This document shows positions 34,338-43,396 of a DNA stretch of 64,000 bases, in pieces; position 1 is the first letter of the stretch, and each line of letters opens with the position of its first letter. Origin of the DNA: Dyadobacter sp. NIV53 (GTDB taxonomy: Bacteria > Bacteroidota > Bacteroidia > Cytophagales > Spirosomataceae); the NCBI RefSeq assembly GCF_019711195.1, contig NZ_CP081299.1, positions 6,978,501-7,042,500 of the forward strand. Reading direction: 5' to 3'. Made by a program: the position numbers and the translations under genes. Under the pieces are notes generated by a model. It was not told the origin of the DNA and did not search any database. It saw only the letters and a list, made by a program, of their open reading frames with translations.

Positions 34338-35657
34338 ATGAAAATGATGAATGGAGCAAAATATTTGTCTTTATTAGTGCTGCTGGGAGCTTGGGGATGT
34401 ACAAAGAGTCAATATTCTGGCAGTGGCTATGATGACCTCTATGGTGGAAACCCAAATTCTGGAGTAGTAATCAGAGATCAGAATGGAAACCAGGAATATT
34501 CCCGCACGGACAATCCGGATTATACAAGTACCCAGGATCCCAATGCCGGAACGAGCGATTATTATGATGATACATATCTTTCATCACGCGGTGTTCAGCG
34601 TCAGCTATCCTCAAACAGTGTAGGTTACAATGCTGGCTTTGCAGACGGTTACAGCCAGGCAACTACCAGATACTCCAACAATTACAATAGCGGTTTGGGC
34701 TCTTACTGGCCTGGAAGTTCAGTCAATATAGGTTTTGGAAGCATGTTTGGTATGCGTTCATATCTAGGTCTTGGATTCGGAATGGGATCTATGTTAGGAT
34801 ATTCACCTTTCGGTTATGGCAGTATGATGGGTTATAGTCCTTTTGGATACAGCCCATTTGGATATAGTCCATTCGGATATGGCGGATTTGGAAGTATGTA
34901 TGGCTATGGCAGCAGCATGTATGGCTACGGTTTATATGATAGTTATTATGGTGGTTTTGGAGGCTACGGATATAATCCATGGGCTTACAGTTATCCCGTT
35001 GTAATTGTGAACAACAATTATGAAAGACAGGGTTTAACCCGTACTTATGGACCGCGCGGAACGAGTGGCAGTGCAAGAAATACTGACCGTTACAATTCAG
35101 GATTTGTAAATTCCCGTTCCAACTCAACAGGTTCTGATCGCGGATCAAGGAGATCTGCATACAATGGAAGCGATACTTACAGCTCGCCAAGATCTTCAAG
35201 ATCAGAACGTAGTAGTAATTCATATACAGGAGGAAGAACCAGTACTGAATCGACTGGTGCCCGTAGTTATTCAAGAAGCGCAGGTGAAGGAAATGATGTT
35301 TATTATGCACGCCCTCGTTCGTCATCGTCAAGTAACTATTCTACTGATGGTCTGAGTTCAGGTAATTCATCACGTTCTACAAGAAACAGCAGCTCATACA
35401 GTGCTCCATCTTATAGTTCGCCGTCATCATCATACAGTGCTCCTTCAAGAAGTCAGTCTAATTACAGTACGCCGTCGCGCAGCAGCAGTTCTTATTCTGC
35501 TCCTGGCAGAAGCAGTGAATCTTACAGCGCTCCTTCAAGGAGTTACAGTGCACCAAGCCCAAGTTATAGCGCACCATCCAGAAGTTACAGTGCACCGAGT
35601 GCGCCATCTGGTGGTGGAGGTGGCGGTGGACGTTCTTCGTCAAGAGGTCCGAGATAA
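34338..35657 (+). CDS. Repetitive Gly/Tyr/Ser-rich lipoprotein
   Basis: A 439-residue surface lipoprotein. The N-terminal signal ends in a lipobox-like LLGAWGC. The middle (about 130-220) has repeated FGYSPFGY and GYGS motifs. The C-terminal third is Ser-rich with repeats of YSAPS and YSTPS, then a Gly run and an SSSRGPR end. Composition resembles low-complexity adhesive or surface-coat proteins; I do not recognise a family. It is terminated at 35699-35730. Confidence 0.75.
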   Translation: MKMMNGAKYLSLLVLLGAWGCTKSQYSGSGYDDLYGGNPNSGVVIRDQNGNQEYSRTDNPDYTSTQDPNAGTSDYYDDTYLSSRGVQRQLSSNSVGYNAGFADGYSQATTRYSNNYNSGLGSYWPGSSVNIGFGSMFGMRSYLGLGFGMGSMLGYSPFGYGSMMGYSPFGYSPFGYSPFGYGGFGSMYGYGSSMYGYGLYDSYYGGFGGYGYNPWAYSYPVVIVNNNYERQGLTRTYGPRGTSGSARNTDRYNSGFVNSRSNSTGSDRGSRRSAYNGSDTYSSPRSSRSERSSNSYTGGRTSTESTGARSYSRSAGEGNDVYYARPRSSSSSNYSTDGLSSGNSSRSTRNSSSYSAPSYSSPSSSYSAPSRSQSNYSTPSRSSSSYSAPGRSSESYSAPSRSYSAPSPSYSAPSRSYSAPSAPSGGGGGGGRSSSRGPR

Positions 35658-35698
35658 TTGTATCTGAAAGTTATAAGTAAGAAATATAAGATTTATTT

Positions 35699-35730
35699 AA
35701 CCCTGCAAAATGTCATAATTTTGCAGGGTT
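35699..35730 (+). terminator. Terminator of repetitive lipoprotein gene
   Basis: A 13-bp perfect stem (AACCCTGCAAAAT with ATTTTGCAGGGTT) with a 6-base loop followed by TTTCG. Confidence 0.8.
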
Positions 35731-35770
35731 TTCGTTTAAATTGAAGACGTAATTTATTAGTAATTTTAAA

Positions 35771-37342
35771 TTGAACATGACAAAATCAGGAGTTTATGCC
35801 GGTTTTATATTGAGTATATTTATTTCTGTTCCGGTCGTTGCACAGTATGCAGGTGATGCCTTCCGGTATTCAGAGATCAATCAAACGGGTACAGCCCGTT
35901 TTCAGGGATTAGGCGGTAACCATGCAGCATTGGGAGGGGATGCAAGTACTATAAGCGGTAACCCGGCAGGTTTGGGATTTTATAATCGTTCGGAGTTTTC
36001 AATTAGTCCGGCAGTTGCCAATATCAATACAGACAGCAGATATATTGACAGACTCACCACTGATGGAAAGTCGAATTTTAATTTGTCCAATGCCTCATTA
36101 GTAATTTCCAGCAAACCAGGATTCCAAAGGAAGTGGAAACGTTCTTCACTGGGAATTTCCTTTTCCCGTCAGCAATCTTTTCAAAACAGATTCAGCTACT
36201 CCGGATTGAATAATAAAAGTGCTTACGTGGACAAAGTAGTAGAAGATGCCGACGCCGTGGGCTGGAAAGATAAGGATTACGAAGACGAGTATGCTGATAA
36301 TAATCAAAGCATACAGTATCTGGATCATGCCTACTATTATCAGAAAATGATTTACCCAACTAAGTTTGTTTCTACCACAGAAGGATATGGTCCTCCATAC
36401 GCACGCGATGACAGAAATAATCCAACAGATCAAACAGGTGAATTTGAATCGAAAGGTGCTAATACGCAATGGACATTTACATATGCAGGAAATTATGATG
36501 ATAAACTATACATTGGTGGATCTGTTGGTTTTAATAGAATCAAATATTCTTATTTCCACACTCTATAGGATATTTATACGAATCCAACGGTTTTTCGTTC
36601 ATCTATAAAGGGAGAGGATCTTACTGTAACCGGAAATGGTATTAATGCGACTCTGGGTATTATTTATAAGGTTTCGCCGATTATCCAATTTGGCGGTTCT
36701 CTTACTACTCCAACTTTTATGAGAATTAATGAAACGTTTAATCAAAACCTCACTACTGATTATATTCCAGGATCGCTTAATGATGACCAGGGAAGAGATA
36801 TAGGTCCAACTGGCAATTTTGTGGCCTTGGTTCCACGGGATTTTAAATATTCAATCATTAGCCCATTAAGAGGATCAGCAGGAGTTACATACTTTTTTAC
36901 CGATAAAGGATTTATTACCGGCTCATTAGAGTATGTCGGATATTCAGGAATGCGAGCGCGTACCAAATACAGCACTGTTGCAAACGAGAATAAGGATTTT
37001 AATGAATCAAGCAAAATTGAAATAAAGGATACTTATAAAAGTGGTATAAATGCACGTGTAGGTGGAGAATACAGGGCAGGATTATTTCGTGGAAGGCTTG
37101 GACTTGCTTATCTTTCAGACCCTTACAAAGATTTAAATGATGGAATTAATAGAAGTAAATTACTTTTTTCAGCAGGAGCGGGTGTCCGGAATGATCGTTT
37201 TTTTGCAGATGTATCAGGAACCGTTTCTACTTTTAAATCAGCTTACACTCCATATGTGCTTAACAATGCACAGGATTATTCTTCTGTTGATATATCAAAT
37301 CGTACTTTTAATGTTATGCTGACCGTAGGAACATTCTTTTAA
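35771..37342 (+). pseudogene. OMPP1/FadL-like outer membrane protein, interrupted by an in-frame TAG
   Basis: A 523-codon outer-membrane beta-barrel protein of the OMPP1/FadL group, which move hydrophobic substrates. A signal peptide leads into AQYAGDAFRYS, and the N-terminal hatch-like GTARFQGLGGNHAALGGD motif is present. The frame is continuous except for a TAG at 36566-36568 inside FHTL-stop-DIYTNP; both sides are conserved in the same phase. A single substitution from CAG would restore it. The present sequence would make only 265 residues. The C-terminus ends in Phe, as expected for outer-membrane barrels. Confidence 0.82.
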
Positions 37343-37363
37343 AAAAAATACTGTTATAAAAAA

Positions 37364-37387
37364 CCGGAACCCATTTTTGAGTTCCGG
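37364..37387. terminator. Bidirectional terminator between porin and aroK
   Basis: A 7-bp G/C-rich stem (CCGGAAC/GTTCCGG) flanked by AAAAAA and TTTTTT, between convergent genes. Confidence 0.8.
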
Positions 37388-37392
37388 CTTTT

Positions 37393-37896
37393 TTACAACA
37401 GTACAGTTAGCGCTTCTAAAATATTACCTACATCAATTTCTCCTTTTATAATAAGATCTGCCTGTGAATAATAAGGCAGTCTTTCAATAATTTTTAGCTT
37501 TAATGCATTTTCTAAGGAAGCTGCTCCTGATAAAACCGGCCTGTCGTCTTTTCCATGATTTTCTATTCTTTTAGCCAGGTCAGTTGCTGAAACATCAAGA
37601 AAAATGCTGATTCCCAGATTTTTAATGAAATCCATATTATCATAAAAACAAGGCGTTCCACCTCCCGAAGCCAAAACGACATTACTTTCCGGTGCTATTT
37701 CTTTTAAGATCCTGCTTTCGACTTCTCTGAAATATGTTTCCCCCTTTTGGGAAAATATAGTGCTGATATCACATCCCTGATCTTTTTCAATCAACTTGTC
37801 CAAATCGACAAATCTGTAACCTAATGATCTTGAAAGCTTCTTTCCTAATGTCGATTTCCCGGAAGACATCATTCCTATTAAAATAATATTTTTCAT
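37393..37896 (-). CDS. aroK: Shikimate kinase
   Basis: Phosphorylates shikimate in aromatic amino-acid biosynthesis. 167 residues with Walker A GMMSSGKST (residues 7-15), the shikimate-binding DLDKLIEKD, GETYFREVES, and ASGGGTPCF. Intact, short, standard. It overlaps the upstream DoxX gene by one base (TAATG), so it is translationally coupled to it. Confidence 0.93.
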   Translation of the reverse strand: MKNIILIGMMSSGKSTLGKKLSRSLGYRFVDLDKLIEKDQGCDISTIFSQKGETYFREVESRILKEIAPESNVVLASGGGTPCFYDNMDFIKNLGISIFLDVSATDLAKRIENHGKDDRPVLSGAASLENALKLKIIERLPYYSQADLIIKGEIDVGNILEALTVLL

Positions 37897-38987
37897 TATT
37901 TGACCAGTCTTACTACTTCGTCGGCAGTTGGCGTATCATTGTAATGCCATTTGCCTTTTACCGTACCATCTTTTAAAAGCCATAGACCAGGATTCGATCT
38001 TGAAATTGTTTTCAGCACCGTTGCATCCACAAAGTAAAATGGCACAGTAAATTGATGCTGTTTAAGGAAATTTACAATTTCGCCGCTATCTCCTGAGGTA
38101 AGAATAATTGGTTCTACTCCTTTTCCTTTTACATTATTGATCAGCTTACTGATATCCGGCAAGGCCGCTGTATTGATATCCGTAAAGTTTTTAATTATCA
38201 GAAATAATTTATTTCCCTTAAAAGTATTTTCAGTGAAATCACCTTCATCATTCCAAACCTTGTAATCTGTAATTTTGGGTTTTGCTTCTTCATTCAATAC
38301 TATCATATCCTTAAATACAAGTGTAGTATCGCTGGGATATTTCTCAAATTCGTATGTCTTTCCACCTTTTTCAAAAACATACTGATAGCGTAGTGGTTCG
38401 GATGGTTTCAGTTGGGCTGGAATATTGGCACCCACGCGGTAAGGAAGCAAATCAAAAAGTGGCAAGTGGCGTAATGCATAAACTGCAATTCCGAGTGAAG
38501 CTATTGTAGATATAATGACTACGATACCAGTAGCCAGAGGCCTGAATTTTTTTCTGTAATATACTATGATGAGTATCAGGATAAGCAAAAGCAGGTCTTT
38601 GCTAAATGAAGTCCATGGAGTCAATTTGATGGCAGCACCAAAACAACCGCAATCCGTTACTTTATTGAAATAGGCTGAATAAAAAGTCAAAAATGTAAAA
38701 AAGACAATGATAAACAGCAGAAGCCATGAGGTTGTTCTTGGCTTGTAAGCAACCAGCAGGGCAATTCCTAAAACAACTTCGGCTGTACAAAGAAATACAG
38801 AAAAGTAAAGAGCTAAAGGAACAAGCGACATGAAAAAATCATGAAAACGGGGCAGGTCCTCAGCAAATACTTCAAAATATTCTTCAAGTTTATATTGCGT
38901 ACCAAGCGGATCATTCAGTTTGATCAGTCCAGAGAAAATAAATAGTAATCCAACTATGACACGGGAAATCTGCGCAGGAATTTTCAT
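37896..38987 (-). CDS. DoxX-like / thioredoxin-fold membrane protein (BT_3928 family)
   Basis: A 363-residue protein of the BT_3928 family. Four to five membrane helices at residues 1-180 form a DoxX-like region with the start VIVGLLFIFSGLIKLNDPLG. A periplasmic C-terminal domain with a thioredoxin-like fold follows (NLKSFTD-like segment near 265, WLLKDGTVKGKWHY near the end). A CGCF near residue 115 could be redox-active. The role is unknown, possibly disulfide or envelope stress handling. Co-transcribed with aroK on the minus strand. Confidence 0.82.
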   Translation of the reverse strand: MKIPAQISRVIVGLLFIFSGLIKLNDPLGTQYKLEEYFEVFAEDLPRFHDFFMSLVPLALYFSVFLCTAEVVLGIALLVAYKPRTTSWLLLFIIVFFTFLTFYSAYFNKVTDCGCFGAAIKLTPWTSFSKDLLLLILILIIVYYRKKFRPLATGIVVIISTIASLGIAVYALRHLPLFDLLPYRVGANIPAQLKPSEPLRYQYVFEKGGKTYEFEKYPSDTTLVFKDMIVLNEEAKPKITDYKVWNDEGDFTENTFKGNKLFLIIKNFTDINTAALPDISKLINNVKGKGVEPIILTSGDSGEIVNFLKQHQFTVPFYFVDATVLKTISRSNPGLWLLKDGTVKGKWHYNDTPTADEVVRLVK

Positions 38988-39034
38988 TTCAATTTATTAG
39001 TTTAACCCAATATTTGTTGTGTTTTTAGCAGGAA

Positions 39035-39637
39035 TTAGTTAGTCTGTAAAGCGTTAGACTTAATAAGGCAAAAAACAGAATAGTTAATGATGTCCTGATA
39101 GCCAGCTTTTACACCTTCCGATACTATTGTATATCCTTGATTATCTTCAATTTGCTTTATTCTTAAAAGCTTCATTAGAATAATATCAGTCATGGAGCTC
39201 ACACGCATATCCCGCCAGGCTTCACCATAATCGTGGTTTTTATTAAAAAGGAGTTCTTGTACCTCACTTACCTGCGTATTATATAAAGTAGTTAGTTCTG
39301 ACGAATTAATGTCATTTTTCGATTCCCCCAAAGCGATCTGGATCAAAGCCATGACGCAGTAATTAATAATTCCTATAAACTCTGATGAAATATCGTCATT
39401 GACTTTTTGAATTCCTTTTTCCTGAATAGTACGGATTCTCTGTGCTTTAATGAAGATTTGATCAGTGATGGAAGGAATTCTCAGGATTCGCCAGGAAGTT
39501 CCGTAATCTTTGTTCTTTTTTGCAAAAAGATCTTGGCAATACTGAATGATTTCCTGATATTCCGCTTCGGTCGATTTCAAAGTTTTATTATATGTTAAGC
39601 CTGGTAATTGATCATTATTTAAAACAAAATGCACCAT
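39035..39637 (-). CDS. DUF1599 family protein
   Basis: A roughly 200-residue protein with two related halves, each carrying (K)NKDYGTSWRILR or KNHDYGEAWRDMR and SITDQI/SMTDII. This is the DUF1599 duplication, a family of unknown function widespread in Bacteroidota. I chose ATG 39637, which avoids overlap with folP; a frame back to 39727 adds only unconserved residues. It is divergent from folP with 48 bases between starts. Confidence 0.85.
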   Translation of the reverse strand: MVHFVLNNDQLPGLTYNKTLKSTEAEYQEIIQYCQDLFAKKNKDYGTSWRILRIPSITDQIFIKAQRIRTIQEKGIQKVNDDISSEFIGIINYCVMALIQIALGESKNDINSSELTTLYNTQVSEVQELLFNKNHDYGEAWRDMRVSSMTDIILMKLLRIKQIEDNQGYTIVSEGVKAGYQDIINYSVFCLIKSNALQTN

Positions 39638-39685
39638 AAGTGTATGCTGACAGCTGCACGCAACCGGTTCATTTATAAATTTTAT

Positions 39686-40534
39686 ATGGCGCAAGTTAAT
39701 AAAAAAACGATTAATGTCAGGGGGCAACTGATCGATCTGTCGACCCCACTTGTAATGGGTATTGTAAATATTACTCCTGATTCTTTTTACAAAGAAAGCC
39801 GGATGGAATCACGAGAGGCTGTAATTGAGAGAGTTGGGTGGATGCAGGAGGATGGGGCTTCACTGATCGACATTGGAGGATATTCAACCCGTCCGGGAGC
39901 TGCTGAGGTGACGGTTACGGAGGAAATAGAGCGGATTGAATCTATTATTGAGCCGTTAAATAAATTTTTCCCGGAACTATTCATTTCTATTGATACATTT
40001 CGGTCGGCAGTTGCAAGAAAAGCAGTTGAAAAAGGTGCGCAAATTATTAACGACGTCTCCGGAGGTGACCTGGATGTTGAAATGTTTGATCTGGTTGCTA
40101 AGCTTGGAGTGCCATATATTCTGATGCATATGCGCGGTACGCCAGCAACAATGAATGAACTGACACACTATGACCAGCTGATTCCGGATGTAATTAAAGC
40201 ATTAAAGCTGAAAATCGAGGTACTGCGCTCAAAAGGGGTTGCCGATTTAATTATTGACCCCGGGTATGGATTTTCTAAAACAGCAGCTCAAAACTTTGAA
40301 CTGATCAGGCATATGTCTGAATTTGATCAGCTTGGTTATCCGGTACTTGCCGGAATATCACGAAAGGCAACAATCTACAAAACATTGAGTATCAGTGCGG
40401 CGGAAGCTTTAAATGGTACAACAGTACTGAATACTTTGTTACTTGAGCAAGGCGCTTCGATTTTGAGGGTTCATGATGTAAAACCAGCCGTAGAAGCAGT
40501 AAAACTATGGATGGCTACTGGTCGTATGAATTAA
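39686..40534 (+). CDS. folP: Dihydropteroate synthase
   Basis: Condenses p-aminobenzoate with dihydropterin pyrophosphate in folate synthesis, and is the target of sulfonamides. About 282 residues. Signatures are GIVNITPDSFY at the start of the TIM barrel, IDIGGYSTRPGA, INDVSGG, LMHMRG, DPGYGFSKTAAQN, and GISRKATIYK. ATG 39686 is preferred; an upstream ATG at 39629 would add 19 unusual residues. It precedes cdaA by 38 bases, a common arrangement in this phylum. Confidence 0.93.
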   Translation: MAQVNKKTINVRGQLIDLSTPLVMGIVNITPDSFYKESRMESREAVIERVGWMQEDGASLIDIGGYSTRPGAAEVTVTEEIERIESIIEPLNKFFPELFISIDTFRSAVARKAVEKGAQIINDVSGGDLDVEMFDLVAKLGVPYILMHMRGTPATMNELTHYDQLIPDVIKALKLKIEVLRSKGVADLIIDPGYGFSKTAAQNFELIRHMSEFDQLGYPVLAGISRKATIYKTLSISAAEALNGTTVLNTLLLEQGASILRVHDVKPAVEAVKLWMATGRMN

Positions 40535-40572
40535 AAATAGTAATTTAGTCGCAAAATAATATTTGTTTTCTT

Positions 40573-41376
40573 ATGCGTGTAGGTTTTTTAAATATCAATT
40601 GGGCAGATATCCTGGATGTCTTTTTGGTTTCAGTGCTTCTATATCAGGTTTACACACTTGTTCGCGGCAGCATTGCCAGCAGGGTTTTTTTAGGTTATTT
40701 ATTTGTTTACGTATTTTATCTCGTTGTAAAAGGATTAGGCCTTGGACTGCTTACAGCTATTTTACAATACTTCATGGGCGTAGGAGCAGTAGCATTAATT
40801 GTTATTTTTCAACAGGAAATCCGCAGGTTCTTATTAATTATAGGTAAATCTACTATCCATACCAATAATGGTTTTTTAAAAAAGATATTAAGAAATTCAA
40901 TCCTTGACATCAAAGCGAAAAATTTGATGGAAGTAGTGGATGCAAGCAAGACAATAGCCGCTAATTTCACAGGTGCTTTAATTGTTGTAAATAAACGTGA
41001 TGATCTTAGCAAATATGTAGAAACAGGGGAATTGCTGGATGCACGCGTGTCTAAACCATTATTAGTTTCTCTCTTTAATCAATACAGTGAATTGCATGAT
41101 GGCGCGATAGTAATTGTAGACGGGAGGATAAAAGCTGCCCGTTGCGTACTTCCGGTAGCCGATGGGGTAGACGTGCCATCTTCGCTTGGCTTTCGTCACC
41201 GGGCAGCCATGGGCATGAGTGAAGCGACTGATGCCGTGGTAATTGTGATTTCTGAGCAAACCGGTAGAATTTCCGTAGCAGTAGAAGGGGAGCTGCATAG
41301 TAATATACCGATTTCTGAGCTTCAAAACCGCCTGGAAGAATATTTATCGTCTGATGTCCAGCGTATGGCTAAATAG
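40573..41376 (+). CDS. cdaA: Diadenylate cyclase (CdaA/DacA type)
   Basis: Makes the second messenger cyclic di-AMP from two ATP. 267 residues: three N-terminal membrane helices (residues 10-90), then the DisA_N domain with catalytic HDGAIVIVDG and GFRHRAAMGMSE (about residues 176-220). c-di-AMP controls osmolyte and cell-wall homeostasis in organisms that have it. Membrane topology is that of CdaA rather than soluble DisA. It follows folP, probably in one operon. Confidence 0.93.
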   Translation: MRVGFLNINWADILDVFLVSVLLYQVYTLVRGSIASRVFLGYLFVYVFYLVVKGLGLGLLTAILQYFMGVGAVALIVIFQQEIRRFLLIIGKSTIHTNNGFLKKILRNSILDIKAKNLMEVVDASKTIAANFTGALIVVNKRDDLSKYVETGELLDARVSKPLLVSLFNQYSELHDGAIVIVDGRIKAARCVLPVADGVDVPSSLGFRHRAAMGMSEATDAVVIVISEQTGRISVAVEGELHSNIPISELQNRLEEYLSSDVQRMAK

Positions 41377-41412
41377 GAATTTGGGTTTTTTGTAAATATA
41401 TCTTCATGTAAA

Positions 41413-41444
41413 TTTGGCATTTCGGCATGATATCGCTATTTTTG
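41413..41444 (+). promoter_or_regulatory. Promoter of rpsT
   Basis: TTTG at 41413-41416, 20 bases, TATTTTTG at 41437-41444: a clear Bacteroidota promoter. The transcript start would lie about 31 bases before ATG 41482. Confidence 0.75.
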
Positions 41445-41481
41445 CAGACCGATTGAGAAATAAAAAATATTATAATAAAAA

Positions 41482-41745
41482 ATGGCAAATCATAAATCTG
41501 CATTAAAGAGAATTCGTGCCAACGAAACAAAGCGTTTGCGTAATCGTTACCAACACAAGACTACACGTTCATACATCAAAAAATTGCGTGAAACGACTGA
41601 TAAGGCTTTGGCTGTAGAAGTATACAAAACTGTTTCTTCTATGTTGGATCGTTTAGCTAAGAAAAATATTATCCATAAGAAAAAAGCTTCTAACCAAAAA
41701 TCAAAATTGGCCAAATTGGTTAATACATTATCGGTAGCAGCATAA
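41482..41745 (+). CDS. rpsT: 30S ribosomal protein S20
   Basis: An 87-residue basic ribosomal protein. It begins MANHKSALKRIRANETKRLRN, the typical S20 signature, and is rich in Lys and Arg throughout, binding 16S rRNA. Monocistronic: it has its own promoter and a terminator at 41771-41794. Complete; no anomalies. Confidence 0.96.
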   Translation: MANHKSALKRIRANETKRLRNRYQHKTTRSYIKKLRETTDKALAVEVYKTVSSMLDRLAKKNIIHKKKASNQKSKLAKLVNTLSVAA

Positions 41746-41770
41746 GTTTTTTTTCTTTTAAGATACTCCG

Positions 41771-41794
41771 CCCCGTTAGTTTTTACTATCGGGG
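41771..41794 (+). terminator. Terminator of rpsT
   Basis: A 10-bp stem with one mismatch (CCCCGTTAGT with ACTATCGGGG), a 4-base TTTT loop and a T-rich tail, 26 bases after rpsT. Confidence 0.75.
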
Positions 41795-42090
41795 TTTCTT
41801 ATTTATTGGAAACAAAATATTTTGTTAACTATGTTACCATTAGTGACGTACTTAACATATTGAATAAATAATTTCAATAGATTTATAGATAAGATAGCTG
41901 TTTAGAATTGATAGAGTAAGATTTTAATCAAAAACCTGATCCTGAAAAATCAATTTATAGCTTGATCGTTATCTGTTTTTTACATTATATTGCGTTATAA
42001 AAGAGAAACCTTGTAATCCGTTTCGGGTATTTACAAGGTTTCTTTTGGTGAACGGTAATACTTTAATTCAGCGTTTAATTAAAAATATTT
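41795..42090. other. Gap with palindrome and hairpin, no open frame
   Basis: About 300 bases. It holds a perfect 16-base palindrome AACAAAATATTTTGTT at 41811-41826 and a strong hairpin at 42005-42042. I see no protein-coding frame. A small RNA ending at the hairpin, or a leader for the propeller gene, is possible but unproven. Confidence 0.5.
42005..42042. terminator. Bidirectional hairpin before propeller gene
   Basis: Perfect 12-bp stem (GAAACCTTGTAA with TTACAAGGTTTC), 14-base loop, then TTTT. It lies 48 bases upstream of the propeller ATG and 260 after rpsT, with no gene directly ahead of it. Confidence 0.65.
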
Positions 42091-43365
42091 ATGAAAAAAG
42101 TCTTTTTGTTGGCCGGTTTGATAACAATGGGATCTGCATCAGCATTTGCCCAGTCATCTATTAATTTCAATGCAAAAGGCCTTGTAGTAATTTCGGATGC
42201 AGATTTATCAGCATCAGCATTGGTCGATGGAAAATTACTCAGAGACAATACTGCCAAGGATGTATTAACCACGATTAAGTTTCCTGTGGAAAGGGGAAGT
42301 AAAGGATTTGGAACAGCTCTTGTTTCTAATTCAGTTCTTGGGTATTCCAAAACACTTGCCGTTCCTGCAACGGGCGGATTGGCTTATGTACTTGAAAGCA
42401 GGCTTAGGCCGGATGATGGAGTGGTTGATTTTAAAGATGCTGCGTCTGAATTTCCAGTTGGAGAAAAATTGTATGTGGTAGACATTGCAAATATGACCGT
42501 GCCCAAGGCGAAATTTGGTTTTCCGGTTGGTAAAAAACCAACATCTATTGATATTAACAAAAATGAATTAATTATTTCAACAACTGATACTGGTAAAGAA
42601 CTTGTGTTTATAGATGCTGCTCCGGATGGTAAACCAGCACGTTTTTTAAATCTGCCCGCAGGTTTGGATACAACAAACAAAATTATTGATTTATCCTGGC
42701 ATCCATCCGGTGACTTTATTGCTTTCACATTGGATAAATCCAAGGAAGTGGGTATTTATAAGGTGATTCGAGAAGCGGGAAAACTTAAAAATGTTGAGAT
42801 GATTGGTAAACCTGTTAAGGTTGGAACTGATCCTTCTTTTGGCAGGTTTTCTGCTGATGGTAAACATTATTTTGTTTTGGATGCAAAAGGCATACAGGGA
42901 AAGGCTACTGGTGAAGGAGAAATTTATGTGATAGATTTTTCTATGGACGGATCAACTGAAGCTAAAATAGCCAGCCAGATTCCGGTAGGTTTAAATCCGG
43001 GATCGTTTGCCGTCAGTCCTGACGGAACCCTTCTTGTTGCGGTAAATGCAGGAAAAAGCGGATCACCCTGGACAGAAGCCAGTGCAGGAGCTGGCAGTTC
43101 TCTGACCTTATTTAAAATTGGAGCTGATGGAGCTTTGACCAAGGTTGCTGATTATCCTTTTGAAGGTATCAATCCTAAAAGTGTTGTATTCGATAAGGAT
43201 GGTTCAAACCTCGCAGTTGCTGTTTATGAATATCTCGAATATGGAAATGGAACAGGTGGCGTTGAATTTTGGACTGTAACAAAAGGAGATGTACCGTCAT
43301 TAAAGAAACAGAGTGCTAAAATAAGTGTAGGAAGAGGAGCACATACACTTCGTATCATACCATAA
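42091..43365 (+). CDS. Secreted beta-propeller (lactonase/YncE-like) protein
   Basis: A 424-residue exported protein with a clear signal peptide ending in ASAFAQ. Repeated blades are visible (ELVFIDAAPDGKPARF, LSWHPSGDFIAFTLDKS, FAVSPDGTLLVAVNAG, VVFDKDGSNLAVAVYEY), resembling lactonase or surface-layer propellers. The enzyme activity, if any, is not clear. Its 3' end is followed by a strong terminator at 43401-43436 that overlaps the end of the convergent lysoplasmalogenase frame. Confidence 0.78.
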   Translation: MKKVFLLAGLITMGSASAFAQSSINFNAKGLVVISDADLSASALVDGKLLRDNTAKDVLTTIKFPVERGSKGFGTALVSNSVLGYSKTLAVPATGGLAYVLESRLRPDDGVVDFKDAASEFPVGEKLYVVDIANMTVPKAKFGFPVGKKPTSIDINKNELIISTTDTGKELVFIDAAPDGKPARFLNLPAGLDTTNKIIDLSWHPSGDFIAFTLDKSKEVGIYKVIREAGKLKNVEMIGKPVKVGTDPSFGRFSADGKHYFVLDAKGIQGKATGEGEIYVIDFSMDGSTEAKIASQIPVGLNPGSFAVSPDGTLLVAVNAGKSGSPWTEASAGAGSSLTLFKIGADGALTKVADYPFEGINPKSVVFDKDGSNLAVAVYEYLEYGNGTGGVEFWTVTKGDVPSLKKQSAKISVGRGAHTLRIIP

Positions 43366-43396
43366 CAATCTGTCAGATTTACAAATAGATTTATAT

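Noticed and set aside
34789..35667. Antisense and shifted frames across the repetitive lipoprotein
   Set aside because: Shadow frames of low-complexity coding sequence.
39629..39727. Overlapping starts of folP and the DUF1599 gene
   Set aside because: Later ATGs (39686 and 39637) give family-like N-termini and remove the overlap.
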